Shown: positions 11,185 through 24,787, numbered from the stretch's first letter. The stretch is 64,000 nt of DNA from Erodium maritimum (GCA_963921825.1 OY997588.1:129673203-129737202); one strand, 5' to 3'. Translations and numbers: made by a program. Notes: a model not told the origin generated them from the letters alone.

Positions 11185-12811
11185 TTGATCTACAACAGAT
11201 AAAATTCAATCAGTAAACTGAATAAATTTTATGAAGATCAAGCTTAAACACCAACAATCGATTCTAAACCTTTAGAATCTAAAACCAAGATCCTTGATTC
11301 ACTCGATTAAGTTGAACTAATGCTCACCACTTAATCGAGCTATGTAGGTAGGACTCCATCCAATCACATCCAATGTAACTCTTGGCTAGGGTATGTACAT
11401 AAATACACAGCTTACCCTATCTGTTACCCTAGCTCAACCTCAGGCTGAGAATCATAGTCGGGTCCACCAATTTTCAACTTTGACCCGTCACTATGTAGGT
11501 GCTCCGCTAATGCGCACGACACCCACATATGTCGTCCAAACCTACTACCCCGCTTTCCCATGGATGCTCCGCTAATGCGCACGACACCCATAGGACGGGG
11601 AGGTAGTAAGGTGTTGATAATTGGGAGGTATCGGACATGACCCGTTTTTGCTTGTCCGGTTGTGTTTAAAACTTTGACACATCCTAGATGCGATGAGCAC
11701 ATCAACTACATTCCAAATGCAATGATGCCTCAAATTACATCCAATGTAATTCTTTCTTCGAACCCGTCAACTACATCCAATGTAATGACGATTCTAAGGG
11801 CTCATACACAAGGATTAAAATTACAATTTTATCTTTGCATGTGAGGTGATATGCTTGGTGAATAAAGTTAAGCATGAAATTATAAAACACATAGAATTAA
11901 TCATGAACCAGGGCATTCTGTTTCTTTTTGGATTCGGTCTTATCAATAAAATTTTCGAGCTTATCAAAAAAAATCATGCATAAACTAAACCAAGCATAAA
12001 GAGATAAATGTGCACATAATAGCCCCCTAAACTAACTCCCACTAGCTTCTTGAGCTCCATCGACTCCAAGCCGATGTCAACACCCGAAAAGCCACCAAAT
12101 GACCTTTTCGCACTTTCTTCGTCTTGAGCAAAAAAATACAATTTAATAAACGACTCGCAGGTCAGGAATAAATAAATATTACAAAAAGTGGTTCGGCGAC
12201 CACACCTTGAAAGAATAATTACACGCTAACTCTAACGGCTCGCAGGCCGTGAAAAACGATAAATAATTAAATCGAGCTCGGGGCTTTATGTACACCATGC
12301 CAACATCACATCACACATCATGTTATCAAACAATCATGTTATCAAACATCATGTGCTTTTCCGGTTTTATTTAATAGCCAAGTTTCGAAATTTTTTGATG
12401 CTCGGTTTATCGAAACCGTTCAAAAATGAAACTTTTGAACATTTAATCTTCGAGTTTGTCATGACGGTTCCAAACTCGTCATAACTAACAAAACGGTTTA
12501 GCCTTGGCATATCAACCATCCAATGGTCATGCTTGGCCTAGCTTCGTCCAACGGAGCCCCGTTCAGTACCGGTTTCGGCTCCCCGAGAGTCCCGCTCCCG
12601 AGACCCGAAAAATCAAATTTTTTTCAAAATTTTCAAATTTGAAATAATTTTCAAAAATTCATTTTACATGCATTAAATCCATAAACAAGAATTTAAAACA
12701 TGTTATCAAACAATTTAGCAAAACAGCATGCCAAAAACGAAACTTTCAAGCAAAACCGAAACTTTGAACACCGTCTTGTGAATCCCGAAGGTAGCACGGC
12801 TCTGATACCAT
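11185..12811 (-). other. Copia-1 untranslated leader and PBS
   Basis: This is the leader between the upstream LTR and gag, collinear with 19,216-20,764 of Copia-2 in reverse. It holds no coding sequence. GCTCTGATACCA at 12,798-12,809 is the complement of the PBS TGGTATCAGAGC, which pairs with the 3' end of plant initiator tRNA-Met; it lies two bases from the LTR edge at 12,812. A direct repeat GCTCCGCTAATGCGCACGAC occurs at about 11,499 and 11,567. Confidence 0.85.
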
Positions 12812-13721
12812 TGTTGGGTCTCGATGTAGGGTTGGAGATGAACCAACTCGCAGCAGAAAATCAATGAAAACCAAGAGACGATTAAACCATGAAACAACTA
12901 ACAATGAATGGATTCACAAGAGAAAAATTCAGCACTATTTCTTACCAAAACAAGAACACCGGGTAACGAATGATTGGCTTGAGTGTCCAAGACGCATACG
13001 TATCCACATGGGAATCAAAGCCACATAGTTCTTCTCTTTGAGGACTCAAGAACACAAAAATGGAGGTGGGAACTACCCAAACCCGAAATTGCCATGGAGA
13101 TGAGGGAGAAGTTGTGTTTCCTATTCTTGTCTTGTGTTTGTTATGTTGAAAAAAGATGACTTAAACATAACAAACCCCATACTTATCCAACTAAAGGCAT
13201 GAGACAAGTATGGTGTCAAGTAAGGTGTAAATAGGACAAAGTATGGCTAGACAAGATTGGGCTAGGTGGTGAATCACCAACACCTTAATCCTTGTCTTCC
13301 TTACTTAGTACTAATTAATCAAGAATTGATTAATTAGTTCCATGGACCTTAGTTGCATAGGCCTTTCATGGGCCTCTTGGAACATGGCCCGTGACCATTT
13401 CCAACGAGGTCCCGTGATTCGCTCATCGCCTCCAACCCTTCCATACCGGAAATGTCCAACATTATCCAACACGATCAATCCCAAGACTCCAAGCCTTGTC
13501 TTGATCCGTAAAGTCCTATTCACTTACGAGCACATGACCCAAAACCCAGTTTTGGTCATGTCCCGAGACAACTCCCTTTGGGCCATTCTCCATAAATGTG
13601 TCAATGAGTTTCACCCTCCAGTGTGACCCTTAGGTTTATCCATGACAATAGATCAACGTAAAATCCCATTTTACTTGATCCTATTTAAGTGGCGACTAAC
13701 GAGACTTTAGTATTGCCTGAC
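12812..13721 (-). repeat. Copia-1 upstream LTR, part 1 of 2 (910 bp)
   Basis: It starts TGTTGGGTCTCGATG next to the PBS and breaks at CTGAC (13,717-13,721), the TSD of Gypsy-2. The rest of the LTR resumes at 34,045. The two parts total 1,687 bp. Confidence 0.92.
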
Positions 13722-16700
13722 GGTCACGCCCCAAATCCGGTTTTGACCGGACTCAAGACGTGACCAGAATTGATAAAAGAAAAGCGATAAAATAATAAAC
13801 GTAAACTCTAAATAAATAAGTAAACCTTCTTAAATCAACAGTAAATAGTTTAGAACCTCTAGTGAGTCACAGCTCAACGAAAATAGTCAAATAAATCGTG
13901 TTTAAAACGCAAGACCAACACAACTCTAAGAAAAATCCCAAGATGTCCAAAAGCTCCCGAGCCTCGAACTCACTAGACACCAGCTACACCTGTAAAAAAG
14001 TAAGAAACTAAAGGGGATGAGTTTACGCTCAGTAGGAAAAACCTTAACAATTCAACCTTTAGATCAATACTGTACCGTGCAACAGATAACTCAAATAACA
14101 ACTAGAACGACCAACAATGAAATAATATGCAATAAAATAGAATAAGACAAGTATGATGAAATAACATATATAAACAAGATAGAATAAGATAGTTCACACT
14201 TCTTGAAAATAACATTAACTTAAGAGTTCCATAACGGAATCCATGCAAGTATCATAACGATTAAATAGGAGTAATTGATATCGTGTCAACCACTTTCTTT
14301 CTCAAGCCTCTGATCCACGAAAAGATTCTAGTGTCACCTCGGTTCCCATGTTCCGATCTACTAGAGTATTCATATCACATCAGATTTTCACTCGGTCGGG
14401 AGGAGGCACATACGTCGGAGCACCGGAAACCATCCCGTAAGGATGCTCATCTTCGGTATTCTCGAAAGTGTCTCCACGACCATAAGTCATAGGGAACAAG
14501 GGTAGTGCTTCCATAGGATGCACACCCTTGGGTGAGACTACAGTCACTATCTCTCATGAAGGAATCCACTCAATATCCCGCGGGATTCGCCGAGCCCTTA
14601 GGCCCCTCACATCACTCAATTAACCACTCCATAATCACTCAATATCCCGTTGGATCTGCCGAGCTCTCAGGCTCCAATAACCACTCAATAATCACTCAAT
14701 ATCCCGTAGGATCTGCCGAGCTCTCAGGCTCCAATAACCCCTCAATAATCACTCAATATCTCGTAGAATCTGCCGAGCTCTCAGGCTCCAATAACCACTC
14801 AATAATCACTCTCTCTGTCAAAATCTAACCACCACAACGACACCGGATTACCCCCCCCCCCCCCCGGTGTAGTACCGAACCAAACAAACAAACAATATTT
14901 CAAGAATAAGAATAAATACACAAGCACTAAATTCATACAACAATGAACCTTTCTCAAATCACACTTTCATCAAGCAAAGACATCCAATCACACTCCACAC
15001 TTACCGTATACTTACATGTCACGAACCAGCGGTACATCGATCACCTGATTGTACCCCATTGGCACAACCAGTCATACTCGATCTTCCGTTCAATCAACAA
15101 TTATAACAACACAATCACTCAACCAATCAAGTAAGCATTCAACCAATCAACAATCATGTGAACGATTAATTGAACATTTAATCATACAAGCTAACTAGTT
15201 TTATTAGACCCTTAGTTTATCCTAACAACTAGCAACCAAGCATGTGATCCTACCACACAACTAATCCGAGAGCTCTTCACAGCCTATCTACCAGTAAATC
15301 AAGTCCCAAGTATTGAAAGCAAGCTTCACTATTTATCGTCATCCTAAACATGCATACTAGACTCATCCGATTATTAGTAATTGAAATACAATTATTCTAG
15401 TTATTCGCATCCTATAGGCAATTCTAGGACCTTTCCAATTTTATTAACCTAACATGCATACTAAGCGTTTAATTAAGAAGTTAAGACTTTCCCTACCTTG
15501 TGGTCTTCCTCTAAACTCTGTTGTCAAGCTCAAAAGTCGCAACTCCGTTCTTCACACGGGTCCCGGCGTGGTCTTCGTTCTTCAAGTTCGGTCCCAAGGT
15601 CTTTAAACACCAAACAAACTCTAATTAGACTCCACTTAACAGTAAGTAAAGCCCCCAAAACCTTCCCAAAAGTTTAGCTCCAAACAAGGATCGAAAACGG
15701 TGCAAAACCCTCAAAATACACCAGAACAGGTCTGTCACGGACACGGTTACGGAGCCGTGACCCCAACCCTCACGGATGACGTCACGGAGCTGTGATGTGT
15801 GTCGTCACGGACTCCCTCACGGAGCCGTGACTCCGTCCGCCACGGATCCGTGACGCTCCAGGGCAGATTCGCCCTTCTTCAACCTCCAGCTCCTTTTCTC
15901 CGAAAATCCACTACCAAACTCCATTTTTAACCATCTCCAACCCTCAAAACAATCAAATACCTCCAATACTCCTCTACCCATGGTAGGAATCAACAAATAA
16001 ACAAGTTTGCAAGGATTCTCCAAATCAAAATCAAATGAAAAACTCCATTAAACCCAAGTTCTTCCATCAAAGACCCAACAAAGCTTCTTATCAACATCAT
16101 CTAACCTCATTTCAATCAAAACCAACAACTTCTAGCAAACCCAACCCAAAACCCATGAAATGAGATGAAGGGAAAAGAGATGTAGCTAGTTCCATTACCT
16201 TTAGAAGAGGGATATGGAGATGATGATGATGATGATGATGATGAAATGGAGAAGAAAGGGGTAGGAAATGGCACCAAGTTGCTCCTTTTTCCTTTGCTTC
16301 TTCTTCAAGACTCCATGGGAGCTCCTCTCTCTTCCTCTCCTCTCAATTTTCGGCTACACCCACAAATGAACGAAAATTGGTCTTCCAATTCCATATAATA
16401 CCTAGAGGTGGTTAATGACTAAAAGCCCTTTAGATACTTTTCCCTTTTAGGAGCTTTTAGGAGGGTAAAGTGATCCAAGACCACTCCATTTTCTCTCTTC
16501 TAACCAAATAATGACAAGTGTCCAAGTAGGTCTTCTAACTTAACAAATTTATTTCCAGCACAATAATTAATATTGTTTTAGTCGATAAAAAGTCCGATTT
16601 TGACCAAATTTGACTTCCTTCAATATTATACTCAGATGAAAGGAAACGACCCAATTAAGCCAACCGTGATGACGGCTAGGCATTTTGGGCCCCAAAAAAG

Positions 16701-16804
16701 CCCCGAATGACCTTCCGAGTCAATGGTTGACTTTTTCGCCAAAAAGGCAAACTTGTCTTAAAAGACACTGGTTAGACCGGGATCGACCGGGAAAGGTTCT
16801 TACA
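13722..16804 (-). repeat. Gypsy-2 downstream LTR (3,083 bp)
   Basis: In element sense it runs TGTAAGAACC...GGGGCGTGACC. The last base pair departs from the expected CA end (plus strand GGTCACGCC instead of TGTCACGCC). It holds a tandem array at 14,571-14,810, a C-run near 14,852, a GAT microsatellite near 16,222-16,247 and a CACGGA/TCCGTGA-rich segment at 15,735-15,855 with several short inverted repeats. Confidence 0.92.
14571..14810. repeat. Tandem 57-bp repeats in Gypsy-2 downstream LTR
   Basis: Units begin CAATATCCCG at 14,571, 14,640, 14,697 and 14,754: one 69-bp unit followed by three of 57 bp. The core is GGATCTGCCGAGCTCTCAGG. The matching array in the other LTR has one unit fewer. 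Confidence 0.9.
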
Positions 16805-16825
16805 ATCTACCCCACTTAAAAGAAT
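16805..16825 (-). other. Gypsy-2 polypurine tract
   Basis: On the minus strand TTTTAAGTGGGGTAGATT immediately precedes the LTR start TGTAAGAACC; this is the expected priming site for plus-strand DNA synthesis. Confidence 0.8.
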
Positions 16826-16856
16826 TTCGTCCCCGAAATTTAAAGGTAAAGGTACC

Positions 16857-18034
16857 TCAAGGATCGAACAGGTGGGGGTACTTCTCCCGAATCTCGTCAT
16901 CTCGCTCCCAGGTCGAGTCGGCTCCTTGATGCCTCCACTACACTCGAACCAAGGGTATAGTAGTCCTCCGTAAGACCTTCTCTCCTGTATCCACAATCCT
17001 GACGGGCTGCTCCTCATAAGAGACATCATCTGCCACCTCGATGTTTGCCCACTCGATCACATGAGAGGGATCTGCTGTGTACTTCCGCAGTTGGGACACA
17101 TGGAAGACGTTATGCACGTTCCCAAGCTGTGGTGGCAAAGTTAAGCGATAAGCCACAACTCCAACTCTCTCCAAGATCTCAAATGGTCCAATGAAGCGTG
17201 GAGACAGCTTTCCTCCGCCGCGGTTAAACCGCAAAAGACCCTTCTTCGGGCTCACCCTCAAAAACACATGGTCTCCAATCGAGAACTCAAGTGGCCTGCG
17301 TCGTCTGTCTGCATAGCTCTTCTGACGACTCTGTGCGGTCTTCAACCGCTCTCTAATAAATGTGACCTTCTCGATCGTCTCTCTGACCATATCTGGGCCA
17401 AGTATGCTCTGTTCTCCTAACTCTGCCCAGCATACTGGCGACCTACACGGTCTGCCGTACAAAGCCTCAAATGGTGCCATCCCAATGCTGGACTGATAAC
17501 TGTTGTTGTAGGCGAACTCTGCTAGAGGCAGGTGATCCTCCCATGATCCCTGAAAGTCTAGCACACAAGCTCGGAGCATGTCCTCCAAAATCTGAATGGT
17601 ACGCTCTGACTGTCCATCTGTCTCAGGATGGTAAGTTGTACTCAGCAGCACCTCTGTCCCCAATGCCTTTTGTAGGCTCTTCCAGAATCTTGACGTGAAA
17701 CGCGGATCCCTATCAGATATCACTGATACCGGTACTCCATGAAGACGAATAATCTCCCTGATGTATAATCGACTCAACATGTCCACGGTGTCAGTCATCC
17801 GCATCGCCAGAAAGTGTGCCGACTTGGTTAGTCGATCAACCACAACCCAAATAACATCATGTCCCTTCGACGAACTCGGTAATCCATAGAAAAAATCCAT
17901 AGTCACATGTTCCCACTTCCACTCGGAGACCGGTAAAGGCTGTAGTAAGCCAGCGGGCCGCTGGTGTTCTGCCTTCACTTGCTGATAGGTGAAGCACCTC
18001 GAAACAAAGTCTGCTACTGCCATGCACATCCCAC
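16857..18034 (-). pseudogene. Gypsy-2 integrase, C-terminal part
   Basis: The minus strand from 18,034 reads through the integrase core. Catalytic residues are visible in HVTMDFFYGL (first Asp), VISDRDPRFTSRFW (second Asp) and HPETDGQSERTI (Glu). A C-terminal region with FIGPFEILERVG and VFHVSQLRKY follows, then a chromodomain-like end (EKVLRRTTIPLVRV, a TAG codon at about 16,937, then WRHQGADSTWE) to a TGA at 16,857-16,859. The TAG most simply arose from CAG. The N-terminal zinc-binding part of the integrase lies across the Copia-2 insertion at 26,483-26,640. Confidence 0.9.
18030..18034. repeat. Target site duplication CCCAC of Copia-2, left copy
   Basis: CCCAC precedes TGTTAGTC at 18,035; its partner is at 26,478-26,482 after ...GACCCAACA. 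Confidence 0.92.
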
Positions 18035-19215
18035 TGTTAGTCTTAGTGCCCGTAGTTCAATCATAAATGTCCAAATGTATATATCATCATTAGCAATAAG
18101 ATTAAAGCGGCTTTATATTACTTATGTGTTGGAGTAATATATCGATGTGATTTCTGATCTATGCCCACCATGTGAATAGAACCATAGATGGAGATGGATC
18201 ACACTCGATGGGTCCCTAGTCAATAAAGCTTCACTAGAAGCGACTAGTATGAAAGATGGCTCTTCATGGCTTACGTTCTGTTAGTCATTGGAATGGGATT
18301 CTGGAGTCTGGTCATAGATATCACGTGGGACATGATATTGGACGACCCGCCCTGAATATGTGCCATAGATTGAGTCATGAACATATTCAGTGTCGTAGCT
18401 TGTCATGTATCCTTAGACAGAGGAGTCTTTGTGATCACTATGCAGTCAACAACTAAGTTTGACTTGAGCCTAACGTTGTCTATAACAGGGCTTCCATAAC
18501 GGCCATGATTGGCTTGGGGACAGGTTGCATGAGTGATACGAAACACGGCTAAGGGATTTATCCCTCATACTGAGGTATGGGAAAGATATCGGTTCTCGGC
18601 CGCTTGATCGAGAGTGACAGAAAGAATAGCATGGCCATGCACATGATACTAGGTATCATATATTCAGTCATCTCACATATCAAGGAACAGTGTTTGAGAA
18701 TAATAAGGATGACGGCTCTATGCCTTATCTCAATCAGGATATCGGAGATAAAAGGATAATGACAGGGACGACCTAACCCATCTTGTCTTGCCATACTTAG
18801 CACCATACTTGTCTTACTTCACACCATGCTTCACACCTTACTTGTGCTTGATGGTTGTTGATGGTTTAAGTCATCTTTTTCCTACAACAAATCACAAGAC
18901 AAGAATAGAAACATAACTTCTCTCCCTCTCACACTACAATTTCGAGTTTGGCACATTTCCTCCCTCTTGTTGTGTTCTTGAGTCATCTAAAGAAGAACTA
19001 CGTGGCTTTGATTCCAATTGGATACGTAGGCGTCTTGGAGACTCAAGCCGATCATCGTTTCTTTGGTGTTCTCTTCCTTTTCTTGAACTAGTTGGTAAGG
19101 AAACATCCATATTGTTTATTCTCTTGTGTATCTAATATTTGGTAGTGTTCTATGACATGGTCTCGAGTTATTTCCGCTGCAAGTATGTGTTCATACCCTC
19201 CATCGAGACCCAACA
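18035..19215 (+). repeat. Copia-2 5' LTR (1,181 bp, internal deletion)
   Basis: It runs from TGTTAGTCTTAGTGCC to GAGACCCAACA. At 18,772/18,773 GACAGGGACGAC is joined to CTAACCCATC; the 3' LTR has 495 more bases at this point (25,540-26,034). The 3' LTR is 1,676 bp, and 1,676 minus 495 gives exactly 1,181. Confidence 0.93.
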
Positions 19216-19216
19216 G

Positions 19217-19228
19217 TGGTATCAGAGC
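19217..19228 (+). other. Copia-2 primer binding site
   Basis: TGGTATCAGAGC, one base after the LTR end, complements the 3' end of plant initiator tRNA-Met. Confidence 0.9.
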
Positions 19229-20764
19229 CGTGCTACCTTCGGGATTCACAAGAGAACTTTAGGTTTTGCTTGCTAGTTTCGGTTTTGCATGTTAATTTGC
19301 TAAATTGTTTGATAACATGTTTTAAATTCTTGTTTATGGGTTTAATGCATGGAAAATGAATTTTTGAAAAGTTTATCAAATCTGGAATTTTTGAAATTTT
19401 TTATGATTTTTCGGGTCTCGGGAGCGGGACTCTCGGGGAGCCGAAACCGGGACCGAACGGGGCTCCGTTGGACGGAGCTAGGCCAAGCATGACCATTGGA
19501 TGGTCAATATGCCGAGCTAAACCGTTTTGTTAGTCATGACGAGTTTGGAACCGTCTTGACGAACTCAAAAATCAAATGTTTAAAAGTTTCAATTTTGAAC
19601 GGTTTCGATAAACCGAGTACCAAAAAATTTTGAAACTTGGCAATTAATTAAAACCGGAAAATCACATGATGTTTGATAACATGCTTGTTTGATAACACAA
19701 TATGTGATGTGATGTTGGCATGGTGTACATAATAGCCCCGAGTTCGATTTAATTATTTATCGCTTTTCACGGCCTGCGAGCCGTTAGAGTTAGCGTGTAA
19801 TTATTTTTTCTAGGTGTGGTCGTCGTACCACTTATTTGTAATATTTATTAATTCCCGACCTGCGAGTCGTGTATTAAATTGTAATATTTTACTCAAGACG
19901 AAGAAAGGGCGAAAAGGTCATTTGGTGGCTTCTCGGGTTTTGACATCGGCTTGGAGTCGGTGGAGCTCAAGAAGCTAGTGGGAATTAGTTTAGTGGGCTA
20001 TTATGTACATATTTAACGCTTTATGCTTGGTTTAGTTTTTGCATGATCGTTTCTATGTGTTTTAGAATTGCATGCTTAACTTAATTTACCGAGCATATCA
20101 CCTCACATGCAAAGATAAAATTGGTTTTAATCATTCTCTGTGAGCCCTTAGAATCGTCATTACATTGGATGTAGTTGACGGGTTCGAAGGAAGAATTACA
20201 TTGGATGTAATTGGAGGCATCATTACATTTGGAATGTAGTTGATGTGCTCATCGCATCTAGGATGTGCCAAAAGTTTAAAACACAACCGGACAAGTAAAA
20301 ACGGGTCATGTCCGATACCTCCCAATTATCAACACCTTACTACCTCCCCGTCCTATGGGTGTCGTGCGCATTAGCGGAGCATCCATGGGAAAGCGGGGTA
20401 GTAGATTTGGACGACATGTGTAGGTGTCGTGCGCATTAGCGGAGCACCCACATAGTGACGGGCCATAGTTGAAAATTGGTGGACCCGACTACGATTCTCA
20501 GCCTGAGGTTGAGCTAGGGTATCAGATAGGGTAATCCGTGTACATGAGTACATACCCTAGCCAAGAGTCACATTGGATGTGATTGGATGAAGTCCTACCT
20601 ACATAGCTCGATTAAGTGGTGAGCATTAGGTCAGCTTAATCGGGTGAATCAAGGATCTTGGTTTTAGATTCTAAAGATTTAGAATCAATTGGTTGGTGTT
20701 TGAACTTGATCTTCATAAAATTTATTCAGTTTACTGATTATATTTTGTTTGTCGTGTAGATCAA
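19229..20764 (+). other. Copia-2 untranslated leader
   Basis: About 1.5 kb between PBS and gag. No long plus-strand frame; collinear with the Copia-1 leader. ATTACATTGGATGTA-type short repeats occur at 20,160-20,235 and the direct repeat GTCGTGCGCATTAGCGGAGC at about 20,360 and 20,427. Confidence 0.8.
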
Positions 20765-21796
20765 ATGACAAGTACTTCAGCGAACAATAGTAGTTTGTCA
20801 CTAAAAACCATTCTTGATAGGATCAAGCTAAGTGGGACAAACTACTTGGACTGGGACAGAAACTTGAGGATAGTCCTCAAATTCGAGCGCAAAGAATATG
20901 TCCTAGACCAGGCTATCCCTGAGGAGCCAGCTAATAATGCCATTAGGGCCGTTAAGGATGCATACCAAAAGCAGCTTAGCGATTCTATAGTTATGGCATG
21001 TATTATGCTGGGCTGCATGGAGTCTGTTCTCCAAGACCAGTTCATGGAGTACTCTGATGACCCCTATACTATGATGGGGATCATAAAGGGTATGTTCAAG
21101 GAAAGGGCACGTATCGTGAGATACAATGTCCTTAATGAACTTCTCTCCTGCAAAATGTCAGCATGAGTCTCCGTGGGTCCTCATGTCCTAAAGATGAAGG
21201 GGCATCTCGAACATCTTATTCGACTGGGTCTTAAGATAGAGAACGAGATGACAGCGGATGTGGTTCTGCGTTCCCTTCCTCGTTCATATGCTACGTTCGT
21301 CATGAACTATCATATGCACGATATGGACAAGACCATTTCAGAGTTGCATGGAATGTTGGTAACTGCTGAAAAGAACGTCAAGGATCAGGGATCCAAGGAT
21401 GTTCTGATGGTCAGATAGGGAAACAGTTTCAAGAATAAGGGAACTGTTAGTGGTAAGGGCAAGGCCCCTATGCACTTGGCAGGAAAGATGAGGCATCTGA
21501 AGCGTCCTAACCCTCCTAGGACCGGGGAGTCCTCAAGGAAGGGGAAGGAGGTCGAGAATGTCTACTTCTACTGTCAGCAGCCTGGTCACTGGAAGAAAGA
21601 TTGCAGGAAGTTTCTGGATGATCTGAAGAAGGGTGGTGGGACTGCGCCTTCATCAGGTATTTTCTTTAAAGAGCTAAATCTCACTACTTCCAAAGATTCA
21701 TGGGTATTGGATATCGGGGCTGAATCTCACATTTGTACTAATGTGCAGTGGTTGGAAGGTAGGAGAAGCTTGAAGAAGGACGAGGTGGACCTCTGA
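20765..21796 (+). pseudogene. Copia-2 gag (nucleocapsid precursor), broken
   Basis: A frame opens with ATG at 20,765 (MTSTSANNSSLSLKTILDRI), typical for plant copia gag (GTNYLDWDRNLRIVL). It stops at 21,164 (TGA) and continues from 21,173 (VLKMKGHLEHLIRLGLKIEN). A further stop lies at 21,416 (TAG). A zinc-knuckle-like stretch FYCQQPGHWKKDC at about 21,565-21,610 keeps the second Cys, His and last Cys, but the first Cys of CX2CX4HX4C appears replaced. A protease-like segment with DSWVLDIGAESHIC at about 21,695-21,740 holds DIGA in place of DTGA or DSGA. The frame ends at 21,794. Confidence 0.85.
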
Positions 21797-22990
21797 GTGG
21801 GCAACAAGACTAGAGTTGTGGCGACTGCTGTAGGATCCATAAGTCTTCTTTTGCCAAGTGGGCTAGTTTTTGTTTTGAACAATGTATATTGTGTACCTAC
21901 TTTCAGTAGGAATATTGTATCTATTTCTTTGTTGGACAAGGAAGGATACAATTTTGATGTTGGAAATGAGATTTTCAATATTTTATGCAATGATATATTT
22001 TATGCTAGCGCCAAAATGGTTGGAGGATTGTACATATTGGATATGGATAACAATGCCTCAAGCTCTATATATAATGTAAATACCAAGAGGTCTAAGTCCA
22101 ATGATTTAGACCAAACTCTGTTATGGCACTGTCGTTTAGGCCACATAAATGAGAAACGCATATCAACACTTCACAAGTGTGGACTTCTTAGTCCATTCGA
22201 ATTTCATTCGATTGATAGATGCGAATCTTGTTTGATGGGAAAACTGACTAAAGCGCCCTTCATCGGTCGCGGTGAAAGGGCGGGTGACTTATTGGGGCTA
22301 ATACACTCGGATGTGTGTGGACCAATGAGCACACTTGACAGGAGGGGTTTTAGCTACTTTATCACATTTACTGACGACTTCAGTAGATATGGTTATGTCT
22401 ATTTGATGAGACATAAGTCTGAAGCTTTTGATAAATTCAAAGAGTTTAAGACTGAAGTAGAAAACCAGCTCGGGAAAAGTATTAAAGCACTTCGATCAGA
22501 TCGAGGTGAAGAATACTTGACCACAGAGTTTTTAGATCATCTAGCAGAAAGTGGGATCCTTTCGGAATGGACTCCTCCCGGAACACCACAATTGAATGGT
22601 GTGTCCGAACGGAGAAATCGGACTTTATTGGATATGGTCCGGTCCATGATTAGTGGGATTGATCTCCCAATCTCTTTCTGGGTTATGCTCTGGAGAAGGC
22701 CGCATTCATTTTGAATCGGGCTCCGACGAAGGCTGTGGAAGGGACACCATTTGAGAAATGGCGCGAGAGAAAGCCCGTTTTGTCCTTCCTAAAGATTTGA
22801 GGTTACGAGGCTTATGTGAAACGTTTAGTTCCGACTAAGCTCGAACCAAGATCTGATAAATGCACCTTCGTTGGGTATCCCAAAGAAACAATGGGGTACT
22901 ACTTCTACAAACCCAGCGAGAACACGGTGTTCGTCGCTCGGGGTGGGGTCTTTATGAAAGGGAGTTTATTTCCAAAGACGTCAGTGGGAG
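21797..22990 (+). pseudogene. Copia-2 integrase
   Basis: An open stretch (21,797-22,714) holds the GAG-pre-integrase region (TLLWHCRLGHINEKR), the CX2C pair (CESCLMGKLTKAPF) and the catalytic core: Asp in LIHSDVCGPM, Asp in ALRSDRGEEYLT and Glu in GVSERRNRTLL. Near 22,695 a frameshift follows SFWVMLW, and the sequence continues in another frame (AFILNRAP, FEKWRERKPVLSFLK). A TGA lies at 22,798. The C-terminal part continues at 22,816-22,990 (KLEPRSDKCTFVGYPKE). Confidence 0.88.
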
Positions 22991-24787
22991 GGCTGTACAT
23001 CTAGAAGAAATTCAGGGTGGTACAGATCCAACTGATCCACTGGACAACCCTGTAGAAGAGCCTGAGATGGTCGTAGAGCAAGGACCGGTTCCTGCAACAA
23101 TTCCAGAAGGTCCAAGGCGATCTGAAAGGGTTAGTCGTCCACCTCCGAGATATGGTTACTTTGTGTCTGGAGGTGACAGTGAGCTTGTGGTGGATCACGA
23201 TGATCTAGCTACATTTCAAGAAACTATGGACGGACCCGACTCTGAGTTATGGCTGGGAGTCATGAGGGAGGAAATGCAATCCATGTCGGAAACCAAGTCT
23301 GGGAACTGGTTGATCCCATCGGTGGTGTAAGAACCATCGGATGCAAATGGATCTTCAAGGTGACGATGGACATGGAAGGCAACCCTCAGACCTACAAAAC
23401 CCGACTGGTGGCGAAAGGTTATAGGCAGATCCAAGGGATTGACTATGAGGAAACCTTTTCCCCAGTGTCTATGGTCAAATCTATCCGAATTCTTCTTGCC
23501 ATAGCTGCATATCACGATTACGAGATATGGCAAATGGATGTCAAAACCGCTTTCCTAAATGGAAATTTGTCGGAGGACGTTTATATGTCTCAACCCGAAG
23601 GTTTTGTCGATCCGAAGAATAAGGGAAAGATTTGTAAGTTGTTGAAATCCATTTATGGATTGAAACAAGCTTCTCGGAGTTGGAACCTTCGTTTTGATGA
23701 AGCTGTAATTGGATTTGGCTTTATCAAGAATGAAGATGAACCTTGCGTTTACAAGAAGGCAAATGGGGGTAAGATTACCTTTCTGGTGTTGTATGTCGAT
23801 GACATACTACTCATTGGAAACGACATCCCAACCTTGCACGAGACTATAGCTTGGTTAGGGAAGTGTTTCTCAATGAAGGACTTAGGCGATGCTGCTTATA
23901 TCTTAGGGATTAAGATATATAGAGATCGCACCAAGAGGGTCTTGGGTTTAAGTCAAAGAACCTATGTGAACAAGGTATTGAGTAGGTTCTCAATGCTTGA
24001 TTCCAAGAAAGGACTCTTACTCGCACGTCATGACGTTCATCTCAGCAAGACTTAGTGTCCTAAGACACCTGATGAGCTGAAAAGGATGATGCAAATCCCA
24101 TACGCTTCGGCGGTAGGATCGATCATGTATTCCATGATATGCACGAGACTGGATGTCTCATATGCCTTGAGTTGTACCAGCAGACATCAGTCTAACCCTG
24201 GTGAGGAACACTGGATAGCGGTCAAAGCGATTCTCAAATATTTGAGAAGAACTAAGGACGCGTTTCTAGTGTACGGGGGAAAAGATGATTCTGAACTAGT
24301 TGTTAATGGATATGTAGACGCTAGTTTCCTGACAGATCCAGATGACTTTAGAAGTCAGTCAGGATATGTGTTCACGCTGAATGGCGGAGCTTTCAGCTGG
24401 AAGAGCGTGAAGCAAGACACCATCGCTGACTCAACGACAGAGGCCGAGTACATAGCGCCTACAGAGGCGGCCAAGGAGGCTGTGTGGATTAGGAAGTTCA
24501 CGGCAGGGTTGAGTGTAATCAAAAACTCATCCAGCCCGGTGAACCTATTTTGTGACAACACAGGGGCTATTACGCAAGCTAAAGAGCCCAGATCGCATAA
24601 CAAATCCAAACATGTACTGCGGCGATATCACCTCATCAGAGAGATACTGAACCAAGGCGATGTGAAGATCACCTATATTACAACTGATGATAACATAGCT
24701 GACACGTTGACAAAGGCACTATCGTTGCCTAAACATGAGAGGCATGTAAGGTCAATGGGAATAGATTGGAGTTTAGATTGGAACTAG
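22991..24787 (+). pseudogene. Copia-2 reverse transcriptase and RNase H
   Basis: The RT frame is shifted near 23,290-23,330 and then runs 23,249-24,055. Visible motifs are GCKWIFKVTMDMEG, the thumb/finger marker MDVKTAFLNGNL, SIYGLKQASRSW and the catalytic LYVDDILLIGND. A TAG at 24,053-24,055 interrupts. RNase H follows in 24,086-24,787: YVDASFLTD, TADSTTEAEY-like ADSTTEAEYIA, and the end DTLTKALSLPKHERH. The frame ends TAG at 24,785, 15 bases before the LTR. These are all landmarks of copia RT-RNase H. Confidence 0.92.

Noticed and set aside
14852..14867. Long C-run
   Set aside because: Simple homopolymer, present in both Gypsy-2 LTRs; length differences may be sequencing or slippage.
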